Below are positions 8,320-16,051 of a stretch of 38,286 nucleotides of DNA, piece after piece. Source of the DNA: Bacteroidales bacterium (GTDB lineage: Bacteria > Bacteroidota > Bacteroidia > Bacteroidales > P3); NCBI GenBank assembly GCA_900771365.1, contig CAAGNU010000338.1:1-38286 (forward strand), given 5' to 3'. Position numbers and translations under genes: made by a program. The notes beneath the pieces are model-generated. The model was given only the letters and a program-made list of their open reading frames with translations, was not told the DNA's origin and did no database searches. The stretch's first letter is position 1; each line of letters begins with the position of its first letter.

Positions 8320-9590
8320 AATAGAGATGTCGATTTTGGGTCTTTATTATCTTTGAAAAAAATTGCGAAAAACACGGCCACGAGAAGCGCATAGAGGGCA
8401 AATATGAGCCATGCTGCGTCCCAGTCGGCAGGCCGAGACTGATAGACATAATGGTTGACAACAAGTCCCGCGCCCCACGTGCCTAAGGAAGCGCCTAATC
8501 CGTTAGTCATCAACATGAAGAGGCCTTGTGCGGAGGAGCGGAACTCTTTGCCGACACTCTCGTTCACATAAATGGAACCGGAGATGTTGAAGAAGTCGAA
8601 AGCCACGCCGTAAATAACACAGCTGAGGACAAGCATCCACACACGGCTCCCAGGGTCGCCCAAACTGAACAGTCCAAAACGGAACACCCACGCCACCATA
8701 GAGATAAGCATCACCTTTTTGATACCAAAACGGCGCAAAAAGAATGGGATTAGCAGGATGCAAAGCGTCTCCGAAATCTGGCTCAAAGAGATGAGAGCAT
8801 TCGCATTATTGGCACCCCATGTTCCTGCAAATTCGGGCAACTGCTTGAAATGGGTGATAAAAGGATTGGCATAGCCGTTTGTAATCTGCAACGATGCGCC
8901 CAGGAACATTGAAAAGACGAAGAAAATGGCGAAGCGGCGTTCTTTGAAAAGTCGGAAAGCACTAAAGCCTGCCGCATCTGCAAAGGTATTGTGGGGCTGG
9001 CGTTTGCAAGGACAATGCGGGAGGGTGAGCACATAGAGGCACAGCACCAAACTGAGCACTCCAGAAAGATAGAACTGTTCGTATGAGTTCTGAAACTGAA
9101 GTCCTTGGGCATTCTTGAGGAAATTGACGGCAAGCATACTGCAAATGAAGCCTATCGTGCCAAACACGCGGATGGACGGAAAATGACGGACGGGGTCGAG
9201 ATTAGAATGCTCCAAAGCATAGAAAGCCACAGAATTGGAGAGAGCCAGCGTGGGCATATAGAAGGCCACGCTCACCGAATAGAGGGTGAAAAACGGGGCA
9301 AAGTGCAAAGACTCGCCCGCAAGCATGGCATAGCCGCCCGCGACAATCATGAACACTCCGGCCACAGCATGGCAGAGCGAGAGCAGGCGCTGAGCAGGCA
9401 CCCACCTGTCGGCCACGATGCCCATCAAGGCGGGCATAAAGATGGACACAATACCCTGCATGGCAAAGAAGAGCCAGATCTGCTCAGCCATGCCGACACG
9501 TGCGAGGAAGGTGCCCATCGAAGTGAGATAGGCGCCCCACACCCCGAACTGAAGTGCGTTCATCAGTATCAGCCGGATTTTTATGCCCAT
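8316..9590 (-). CDS. nupG: NupG-type nucleoside:H+ symporter (MFS)
   Basis: The 424-residue, 12-helix MFS protein resembles the nucleoside:H+ symporter family from end to end. Shared segments include LQFGVWGAYLTSMGTFL at the N-terminus, FMPALMGIVADRWVPAQ, AIFFVFSMFLGASLQITNG, ISLSQISETL, GIKKVMLISMVAWVFRF and YGVAFDFFNISGSIYV. The family imports purine and pyrimidine nucleosides across the inner membrane with protons. It is the first gene of the block whose next member is the TonB receptor (4-bp stop/start overlap). I saw no clear promoter in the 90 bp upstream, which mainly holds a hairpin that probably ends the preceding transcript. Confidence 0.9.
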   Translation of the reverse strand: MGIKIRLILMNALQFGVWGAYLTSMGTFLARVGMAEQIWLFFAMQGIVSIFMPALMGIVADRWVPAQRLLSLCHAVAGVFMIVAGGYAMLAGESLHFAPFFTLYSVSVAFYMPTLALSNSVAFYALEHSNLDPVRHFPSIRVFGTIGFICSMLAVNFLKNAQGLQFQNSYEQFYLSGVLSLVLCLYVLTLPHCPCKRQPHNTFADAAGFSAFRLFKERRFAIFFVFSMFLGASLQITNGYANPFITHFKQLPEFAGTWGANNANALISLSQISETLCILLIPFFLRRFGIKKVMLISMVAWVFRFGLFSLGDPGSRVWMLVLSCVIYGVAFDFFNISGSIYVNESVGKEFRSSAQGLFMLMTNGLGASLGTWGAGLVVNHYVYQSRPADWDAAWLIFALYALLVAVFFAIFFKDNKDPKSTSLL

Positions 9591-9622
9591 GTTCAGTGCT
9601 ACTGTGATTTTTTAAGAAATCG

Positions 9623-9653
9623 GAAAGGCGTGAACTTTGTGCCCACGCCTTTC
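9623..9653 (-). terminator. Hairpin after the SIMPL gene
   Basis: The perfect 10-bp arms GAAAGGCGTG (9623-9632) and CACGCCTTTC (9644-9653) flank an 11-nt loop, 28 bp past the stop of the SIMPL gene on the minus strand. The following bases are only moderately T-rich, so termination efficiency is uncertain. Confidence 0.55.
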
Positions 9654-9680
9654 TTTACATTCTATTTAAAGGGGTTGCGA

Positions 9681-10415
9681 TTATCTGACATAATAGGTTA
9701 GACGCATATTGATGCTAGCACGTTTCTTCTTCGAAGAAGTGTTGAAAGTGCCGCCCCAGGAGTAGTCCTCATCGCTGGAGTTGGGAGCGGTGATTTGGAA
9801 GACGCCCATATTGGCAGTCTGAAGGCCGCCGAGGTGGGAGCCAGCATTCTTGGCGATAGTCTTGGCACGCTCCTTGGCGTTCTGGGTGGCCTCGGCAAGC
9901 ATCTCAATCTTGAGGTCGGAGAGCTTGGTGTAGTAGAAGGAGAGGTCGTTGTAGCCAATTTGGAGACCCTGGTCGAGGAGCTCGGAAATCTCGCGGGAGA
10001 TTTGTTCAATCTTATCGACTTCGGAGCTCTCAATCTTGACGACCTGAGTAAGGCGATAGCCCAAAAATTCATAATAGCCGTTACCATCATTGTAATGGTA
10101 CTCCGTCTCCTTGTCGCATTCGATAGCGAGGAACTCGATGTCCTTGTCGGCGATACCTTTTTTGTGCAGGTAGTCCTTCACCAAATTGGTCTTCTCCTTG
10201 ATAGTGGCATAGCCCTGCTTCATATCCCTGTCGAGGACGTTGTAGGAGAACTTCCACACAATAAGGTCGGAGGTGAAGTCACGCTCTGCCATACCCACCA
10301 CGGAGACGGTTTTCGAGTGTCCCTTGGCCTTGTTGAGATAATGTCCGCCGATCCAAACTGCGGCAATCATTGCGATGCTGAAAATGCAAGTCGCGACAAC
10401 AACAGATTTCTTCAT
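9681..10415 (-). CDS. SIMPL (DUF541) domain protein, membrane-anchored
   Basis: This 244-residue protein has one N-terminal hydrophobic helix (about 5-25, VVVATCIFSIAMIAAVWIGG) acting as signal or anchor. A SIMPL domain follows, beginning at the characteristic SVVGMAERDFTSD... and continuing with the long helical section SDLKIEMLAEATQNAKERAKTIAKNAG that is typical of the family. Members are periplasmic proteins of poorly defined function; some bind partner proteins or are linked to stress and oxidative damage. The protein is of full family length. It lies 36 bp downstream of the YD-like secreted protein gene and may be cotranscribed with it. Confidence 0.88.
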   Translation of the reverse strand: MKKSVVVATCIFSIAMIAAVWIGGHYLNKAKGHSKTVSVVGMAERDFTSDLIVWKFSYNVLDRDMKQGYATIKEKTNLVKDYLHKKGIADKDIEFLAIECDKETEYHYNDGNGYYEFLGYRLTQVVKIESSEVDKIEQISREISELLDQGLQIGYNDLSFYYTKLSDLKIEMLAEATQNAKERAKTIAKNAGSHLGGLQTANMGVFQITAPNSSDEDYSWGGTFNTSSKKKRASINMRLTYYVR

Positions 10416-10451
10416 ATTGATGATTGATTAAAAATGGTCTTCTAACAGCAA

Positions 10452-11282
10452 TCAATAAGCGGGGAAGGCAATTTCGCGCTCGATGACCTGGTAAGCCACA
10501 TTGTTGCGATAGATAGTCTGGCGCACCCAGTTGTCGTCCTCATCATACTCAAAGACATAGCTGTGCTTCCAGTTGAGGTGCTCGTCATAGTTGAACGAGG
10601 AGAGCTCGATGAGATTGTCGTGGTCATCGTAGTAGTAGGTGGTGAGAGCCACGAGGAAGTCGTCAGCATCATAGAAACGCCATTCGATGCGGTTGCCGTG
10701 GCTGTCGTACTTGTAGAGATAGCGCTGCATAAGTTCATCGTCGCGGTCGTAGAACTCCATTTCGGTGTTGTTGCCTGCGTCGTCGTACTTGTAGACACGC
10801 TTCTCGGTCATGGTGCCGTCGGGAGCGAAGCTCTGTTCCTCGACGAGACGGTTGTTCTCATAGCGGGAAGTCTCTTTCTTGGTCATGTGCTCGCCCATAT
10901 AGACGGTGCGCTCGATGCGGTTGCCGTTCTTATCGTTGAGGTAGGCGGTACGGCCTGTAAGCTCCTTGGCGCGGTTATACTCGTTCCAGCCCAGGGCATA
11001 GCCGTGGACGTCGAAATAGTAGGAGTACCAAGTATATTCGCCGTCCTTAGTGCGGTATTTGTCTTGGAAATTGCCGCGCTTGTCGAAAGTGATAGAGTCG
11101 ATACAAACCAACTGACGGCCGCCGTTTCTGCCGCCGTGGATGTCGTAGGTGTACTCAATAACATAGATGGCATTACCATTGATGCCCATCTCCTGACGGG
11201 ATGATTTGCGGGTTCTGTTGCCAGCAAAAGCACTTCCGACAATCAGAAGCATAAGTGCGAAGGTGATAATTCTTGTCTTCAT
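10452..11282 (-). CDS. Secreted protein with YD/RHS-like repeats
   Basis: The protein has 276 residues and a clear signal peptide (MKTRIITFALMLLIVGSAFAG, cleavage after residue 20 or 21). The mature part consists of repeats about 26 residues long, each built around a tyrosine/aspartate turn: YKYDDAGNNTEMEFYDRDDEL, YKYDSHGNRIEWRFYDADDFL, YYYDDHDNLIELSSFNYDEHL and FEYDEDDNWVRQTIYRN. These resemble the YD repeats of RHS proteins and the repeats found in many Bacteroidales secreted proteins. It is far too short to be an RHS toxin, and no toxin domain is present. The function is unknown; it is probably periplasmic or surface-exposed. Confidence 0.75.
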   Translation of the reverse strand: MKTRIITFALMLLIVGSAFAGNRTRKSSRQEMGINGNAIYVIEYTYDIHGGRNGGRQLVCIDSITFDKRGNFQDKYRTKDGEYTWYSYYFDVHGYALGWNEYNRAKELTGRTAYLNDKNGNRIERTVYMGEHMTKKETSRYENNRLVEEQSFAPDGTMTEKRVYKYDDAGNNTEMEFYDRDDELMQRYLYKYDSHGNRIEWRFYDADDFLVALTTYYYDDHDNLIELSSFNYDEHLNWKHSYVFEYDEDDNWVRQTIYRNNVAYQVIEREIAFPAY

Positions 11283-11337
11283 TTATTGTGATTCTATTTT
11301 TTCTAATTACTGATAACGCGATATTTTATTTATTATT

Positions 11338-12804
11338 TTATTCTTGTGCATCTTTTTTTTCAACATTCTTGGCACGACGCTTACGGAGGAGGTGGAAGAA
11401 GAGGATTGTGATGTGGAACGTGATAACGGCGCCGAGGGTGTAGCCAAGCCAGTGAGGGATATAGGAGCCCAAGCCTTCCCGCTCAGCCACGAGGAGGAAA
11501 CAGCTGGTGACCATAGTCATGAACATGGCGGGCAAGAGCGTGATAATATATGGCTTACGTCGCTCAGCAAGATACATGGTGATGGCCCAGAGGGTGACCA
11601 TGGCGAGGAGCTGGTTGCCCCAGGCAAAGTAGCGCCAGATGACGTCGAAGCCAGCAGCATCGATGAGTGAATAGACCAGGATGCCAGCCGTGACAACGAA
11701 GATGGGCACAGCCACAACGAGGCGGTTCTTGATGGGTTTCTGGTCATAGTGGAAGAAGTCGGCCATGATGAGGCGTGCGGAGCGGAGGGCTGTGTCGCCC
11801 GAGGTGACGGCGGCGGAGATGACGCCGAGCACGGTGATGACGGAAATAACCTTGGGGAACCATGCGTTGGCAATCACGCTCACCATGGCGGGGCCGCCCT
11901 TTCCTGCCGTGTCCACAGGGCTGTCGGGTCCAAAGAAATAGGCTGCCGCAGCTGCCCATATAAGAGCCACGATGCCCTCAGTAATCATGGAGCCGTAGAA
12001 GACAGGGCGAGCCTGCTTCTCATTGGTCATGCAGCGAGCCATGAGGGGCGACTGCGTGGCATGGAAGCCGCTGATGGCGCCACAGGCGATGCTGATGAAC
12101 ATCATGGGGAAGATGGGGTTATGGGCCGCATCGGGGTGCCGGTTCTGAAGGCCGTCCCAGACCTCGGGAATGGCGGGCTTATAGACCACAAAGGCCACCA
12201 CGATGGCCACAGCCATAGCCAGCAGCAGGATGCCGAAGATGGGGTATATCTTGCCGATAACCTTGTCGATAGGCAGCAGCGTGGCGATGAGATAGTAGGC
12301 AAAGATGATACCCACCCAGATGAAGATGTTCCAGCTGGGGGTGAAATTGCTGTGGAGCAGCACAGCGGGGGTGTTAACAAACACCGCGCCCACGAGCACC
12401 ATCAGCACAATGGTGAAGAGGCGCATGAACTGCTCTTTGCGGCGGCCGAGGCTTGCACCATGGATGTCGGGCAGCGAAGCGCCGTCCATCCGTATGGAGA
12501 TGAAGCCCGAGATAAAGTCATGGACGGCACCTGCAAAGATGCTTCCGAAGACAATCCAAAGGAACGAGGCCGTGCCAAACTGCGCTCCCATGATGGCTCC
12601 GCAGATAGGCCCTACGCCTGCAATATTCAGAAACTGAATAAGGTATATGCGCCACGGCTTCATGGGCACGAAGTCCACGCCGTCGGAATGCACCACAGCA
12701 GGAGTCTGTCGCTGAGGGTCCACCTCAACGATGCGCTCTATAATCTTGGAATAAACAAAGTATCCAAGTAGCAGCAATACGATTGCTATACAGAATGTAA
12801 TCAT
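11338..12804 (-). CDS. cstA: CstA-type carbon starvation protein (short form)
   Basis: A 488-residue polytopic membrane protein of the CstA family. It contains FVPMKPWRIYLIQFLNIAGVGPICGAIMGAQFG, followed by GSIFAGAVHDFISGFISIRMDGASLPDI and FHATQSPLMARCM, all conserved in the family. Family members import peptides or pyruvate during carbon limitation. At 488 residues it is the short form; the E. coli proteins are about 700 residues long. It is preceded by the metallo-hydrolase gene (51 bp gap). A weak promoter-like pair (AATATTTG with TTG 20 bp upstream) lies in this gap but so close to the ATG that it would give a nearly leaderless message. Confidence 0.93.
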   Translation of the reverse strand: MITFCIAIVLLLLGYFVYSKIIERIVEVDPQRQTPAVVHSDGVDFVPMKPWRIYLIQFLNIAGVGPICGAIMGAQFGTASFLWIVFGSIFAGAVHDFISGFISIRMDGASLPDIHGASLGRRKEQFMRLFTIVLMVLVGAVFVNTPAVLLHSNFTPSWNIFIWVGIIFAYYLIATLLPIDKVIGKIYPIFGILLLAMAVAIVVAFVVYKPAIPEVWDGLQNRHPDAAHNPIFPMMFISIACGAISGFHATQSPLMARCMTNEKQARPVFYGSMITEGIVALIWAAAAAYFFGPDSPVDTAGKGGPAMVSVIANAWFPKVISVITVLGVISAAVTSGDTALRSARLIMADFFHYDQKPIKNRLVVAVPIFVVTAGILVYSLIDAAGFDVIWRYFAWGNQLLAMVTLWAITMYLAERRKPYIITLLPAMFMTMVTSCFLLVAEREGLGSYIPHWLGYTLGAVITFHITILFFHLLRKRRAKNVEKKDAQE

Positions 12805-12855
12805 TTAGCGCAAATATTTTTATATATTATACTACATACAATTCTCAACACATAA

Positions 12856-14259
12856 TCAAAGCTCCACCTCTTGGCGGAAAGTAGCTATCTCGACATGTTT
12901 CCAGCCCTCGTCATTGAGGTGTTCCTTGAAGCGGACCTGTGCCCCAGCCTCGCCATGCACGAGGAAGAGTTTCTTCAGCTTCTTGGGGTCCTGACAATGT
13001 CCGATATAGCGCATCATCTCCTTGTAGTCGGCATGGCCGGAAAGGGACTCGATACGGCGCAGCTCGGCACGGACCTCGTGCAAATGGCCGAAAATAGAAA
13101 CCGTCTTATCGCCGCGCATAATCTTGGCGCCGAGGGTCGAAGGCTCGCAGTAGCCCACGCAGAGGATGGTTGTGGTGTTATCCTCAATATGGTTGGCCAG
13201 ATGATGCTTCACGCGGCCAGCCTCCATCATGCCTGAGGCGGCAATGATGATGCAGGGCTTGTGGTGCACATTGAGCATCTTGGACTCCTCCACAGAGCGG
13301 ACGTAATGCAGGCGGTCGAAGCCGAAGGGGTCGGCGTTGTGCTCCATATACTCCAGCATCTCCGCACCAAAGCACTCATCGTGGAGGCGCATAATATTCG
13401 TGGCCGAAAGGCTGAGGGGGCTGTCGACATAGGCATCAATGTCGGGCAGCAGTCCCTTGCTCGAAAGACGGTCGAGAGCATAGATAATCTCCTGTGCGCG
13501 GCCAATAGCGAAAGAGGGGATAATAAGCTTGCCCTTCTTCTTGGTGCAAGTATCCAAAACAGCCATAAGCAGTTCCTGCTCAGCGTTGTCGAGCGTGGTG
13601 TGCTCGCGGTCTCCGTAGGTCGACTCCATGATGAGGTAGTCCACCTGGGGGAAATCCTCGGGGTCCTTGAGAATGCGCTTGTCGTAGCGTCCAATATCAC
13701 CTGTGAAGCCGAGCTTGATTTTGCGGCGTCCGTCCTTGATTTCGAGATAGACGCAGCTGCTGCCGAGGATATGTCCGGCATCGAAAAACTGCACAGTCAC
13801 CTCGCCCTCGATATTGAAAGGCTTGTGGTAAGGCACGCTCATGAAACAGCACATACAAGCCTGGGCATCCTTCTCGTCATAGATGGGCTCCACGGGCTCT
13901 TCGCCCTGAGCCTTGCGCTTCTTGTTAAAAGTATGCACATCAGCCTCCTGGATGCGGCCTGCGTCGGCCAGCATGATAGCGCAGAGGTCTCGCGTGGCAG
14001 GCGTGCAAAGCACCGTGCCGCGGAAGCCCAAGCGGTAGATATAGGGTATCAGACCCGAATGGTCGATATGAGCATGCGAGAGGATAACATAGTCGATTTC
14101 AGCAGGGTCGAAGCCGAGGTCGCGGTTCATAGCATCGGTCTCAAGACCCTTGCCCTGATACATGCCGCAATCCAGCAGAATCTTCAGACCTTTCTTGGTC
14201 GTAATGAGGTGTTTGCTACCCGTCACCTCTTGCGCAGCACCCATGAATGACAGTTTCAT
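12856..14259 (-). CDS. Metallo-beta-lactamase / beta-CASP hydrolase, probable RNA nuclease
   Basis: The 467-residue protein has the full motif set of the CPSF73/YSH1-like beta-CASP group. SHAHIDHSG (61-69) supplies metal-binding His and Asp residues. FFDAGHILGSSC and FTGDIGRYD follow. The beta-CASP cap contains ESTYGDREH and SFAIGRAQEII, then IIAASGMMEAGRVKHHL and the C-terminal SGHADY motif. Such proteins are zinc-dependent ribonucleases acting in the cytoplasm. The absence of extra N- or C-terminal domains sets it apart from RNase J. The start at MKLSFMGAAQEVTGS is the standard one. It diverges from pfkA across a 654-bp intergenic region. Confidence 0.93.
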   Translation of the reverse strand: MKLSFMGAAQEVTGSKHLITTKKGLKILLDCGMYQGKGLETDAMNRDLGFDPAEIDYVILSHAHIDHSGLIPYIYRLGFRGTVLCTPATRDLCAIMLADAGRIQEADVHTFNKKRKAQGEEPVEPIYDEKDAQACMCCFMSVPYHKPFNIEGEVTVQFFDAGHILGSSCVYLEIKDGRRKIKLGFTGDIGRYDKRILKDPEDFPQVDYLIMESTYGDREHTTLDNAEQELLMAVLDTCTKKKGKLIIPSFAIGRAQEIIYALDRLSSKGLLPDIDAYVDSPLSLSATNIMRLHDECFGAEMLEYMEHNADPFGFDRLHYVRSVEESKMLNVHHKPCIIIAASGMMEAGRVKHHLANHIEDNTTTILCVGYCEPSTLGAKIMRGDKTVSIFGHLHEVRAELRRIESLSGHADYKEMMRYIGHCQDPKKLKKLFLVHGEAGAQVRFKEHLNDEGWKHVEIATFRQEVEL

Positions 14260-14645
14260 AGATAGTTCCTATATTTAGTTAGTCAAACTCATATATTTGG
14301 GTCTTCCGCCTTGGAAATTTGGGGATTTCGCGAGCCTCAAGACCCTCGCATCCCGCCTTTCCAAACCTTCCAATCCATTTATTACTCAGTAATATATAAT
14401 AATCAATACTGCCCTCCTTGGGTAGTATAATCAAAAGGCAAAAATACAACTTTTTTTCGATATATCAAAATTTCTGCAAGATTATCGTCAAAAATATCCT
14501 CCTCTTCCCACCTTTCTGCGGCAATTTCCCCTTCATTCCTGCCCTCGCTTCCACGAGATTTTCCCAGGGACATCCCAAAGCCTTTTCCGACCCTTTTCGA
14601 AGGGGCCGAAAATTACCCTTTTGGGGATTAGAATAGTCCCAGGGC
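14260..14645. other. Non-coding stretch between divergent operons (left part)
   Basis: No supported gene is present. The sequence is AT-rich near the metallo-hydrolase start. It includes an imperfect palindromic stretch around 14308-14382 (TTGGAAATTTGGGG against CCAAACCTTCCAA). I saw no perfect promoter for the minus-strand gene; TGAGTTTG is one mismatch from the -7 box. Confidence 0.5.
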
Positions 14646-14751
14646 AGCTTCGCCCTAGCTCCGCCCTAGCTTCGCTCTAGCTCCGACTCCAAAGCCTATC
14701 TTGGGAGAAGCTTCTCACAAGCTTCTTCGAAGCCTGTTCGAAGCCTCGGAA
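14646..14751 (+). repeat. 11-bp tandem repeat arrays (copy B, core only)
   Basis: Four tandem 11-mers, AGCTTCGCCCT, AGCTCCGCCCT, AGCTTCGCTCT and AGCTCCGACTC, occupy 14646-14689. A second set with the same 11-bp spacing follows at 14708-14751: AAGCTTCTCAC, AAGCTTCTTCG, AAGCCTGTTCG and AAGCCTCGGAA. The first array matches the core of the 201-bp element, but the AARTGTTAAAA borders and the flanking body are missing. It lies about 65-170 bp upstream of the pfkA promoter. Confidence 0.8.
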
Positions 14752-14815
14752 AAGGACGTTTTCGGAGTCTCAGAAATCGCTTTTAAAAAGAAATAATCAT
14801 AAAAATATATTTTTT

Positions 14816-14847
14816 TTTGCACCGAACGATTTTTTTTTGTATTTTTG
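14816..14847 (+). promoter_or_regulatory. Bacteroidetes-type promoter of pfkA
   Basis: TTTG (14816-14819) and TATTTTTG (14840-14847) are separated by 20 bp, matching the Bacteroidetes consensus. The start point would be near 14854, leaving a leader of about 60 nt before the pfkA ATG. Confidence 0.75.
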
Positions 14848-14913
14848 TAAATTCAAGTTAGCAAGGAAAATCCATGCAACATATATATAAATCAATACAA
14901 TAATTATATACGT

Positions 14914-16014
14914 ATGGCATTAAAAAGAGTTATGGTTCTCACAGGCGGCGGCGATTGCCCCGGTCTCAACGCCGTAATTCGCGGCATTGTGAAGCGCGCC
15001 TCCCAAGAAAAAGACTGGGAAGTGATTGGCTGCATCGAGTCCTTCAACGGCGTGCTGCGGGAGCCTACCGAAATCATCGAACTTGACGAGAAGACGGTCG
15101 AAGGACTCCAAATTCAGGGCGGCACCATTTTGGGCACAACCAACAAGGGCGGCCCCTTTGAATGGCCCGTGCGCCAAAGCGACGGCAGCTGGACCACCGT
15201 GGACCGTAGCGATGAGATGATCCGCAAGCTTCAGTACATGGGCGTGGACGCCGTCATCAATATCGGAGGCGATGGCTCCCAGCGCATCTCCCTCGGCCTC
15301 GCCAAGAAGGGACTGAACATCGTGGGCGTGCCCAAGACCATCGATAACGACCTCTCCTCGACCGACTACACCTTCGGCTTTCAAACCGCCGTGCAAATCT
15401 GCACCGAGGCCATCGACAAGCTCGTCACCACGGCAGCAAGCCACAACCGCGTCTTCATCATGGAGGTGATGGGCCGCGACGCTGGCTGGATTGCCCTCCA
15501 CAGCGCCATAGCCGGCGGAGCCGATGTCTGCATCATCCCCGAGATACCTTACGACATCAACAAAATCAAGGAGAAAATAGAACAGCGCTATAACAAGCGC
15601 CACGGCTACTGCATCATCGTGGTGGCCGAAGGTGCCAAGTCCAAAGGCGGCAGCATCGTCGGCACCGAGACCGGCGAGGTGGGCTACCAGCACATCAAGC
15701 TCGGCGGCGTGGGCAACCAGCTGGCCGAAGAGCTCAAGGCCGCCGGCGTGGAGCACGACATCCGCTGCACCATCCTCGGCCATCTCCAGCGCGGCGGCAC
15801 ACCCATAGCCTTCGACCGCATCCTGGCTTCAGAGTTCGGCGTCTCCGCCATGGAACTCGTCATCAACGACCAGTATGGAAAAATGGTGGCCTACCGTCAT
15901 CCCGAAGTGGTAGCCGTGTCGCTCGAAGAGGCTGTGCGTGCACAGAACCTCGTTGACCCCGACAGCCGCCTCGTCAACACGGCCCGCGGCCTCGGCATCT
16001 CTTTCGGAGACTAA
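14914..16014 (+). CDS. pfkA: 6-phosphofructokinase, group III type
   Basis: This 366-residue cytoplasmic glycolytic enzyme phosphorylates fructose 6-phosphate to the 1,6-bisphosphate. Visible motifs are TGGGDCPGLNAVIRG (10-24), GGDGS (118-122), PKTIDNDL (140-147, catalytic Asp) and MGRDAGWIAL (186-195). GGDGS carries Gly at the position equivalent to E. coli Gly104, which normally marks ATP use. PKTIDND carries Lys at the position equivalent to Gly124, which normally marks pyrophosphate use. This mixed signature, with FGFQTAV, is typical of group III enzymes, so ATP is the likelier donor but not certain. purH starts 37 bp downstream, so pfkA, purH and mreB may form one transcript. Confidence 0.93.
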   Translation: MALKRVMVLTGGGDCPGLNAVIRGIVKRASQEKDWEVIGCIESFNGVLREPTEIIELDEKTVEGLQIQGGTILGTTNKGGPFEWPVRQSDGSWTTVDRSDEMIRKLQYMGVDAVINIGGDGSQRISLGLAKKGLNIVGVPKTIDNDLSSTDYTFGFQTAVQICTEAIDKLVTTAASHNRVFIMEVMGRDAGWIALHSAIAGGADVCIIPEIPYDINKIKEKIEQRYNKRHGYCIIVVAEGAKSKGGSIVGTETGEVGYQHIKLGGVGNQLAEELKAAGVEHDIRCTILGHLQRGGTPIAFDRILASEFGVSAMELVINDQYGKMVAYRHPEVVAVSLEEAVRAQNLVDPDSRLVNTARGLGISFGD

Positions 16015-16051
16015 CACATCTTTATCAACTCGAACAAAAATACATCAATAT

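Noticed and set aside
12811..12841. A promoter directly in front of cstA (AATATTTG with TTG 20 bp upstream).
   Set aside because: The -7 box has a mismatch and would start transcription almost at the ATG; too weak to annotate.
14308..14382. An inverted repeat similar in style to the one at 31989-32044.
   Set aside because: The arms pair only patchily, with offsets; I could not establish a defined stem or a shared family.
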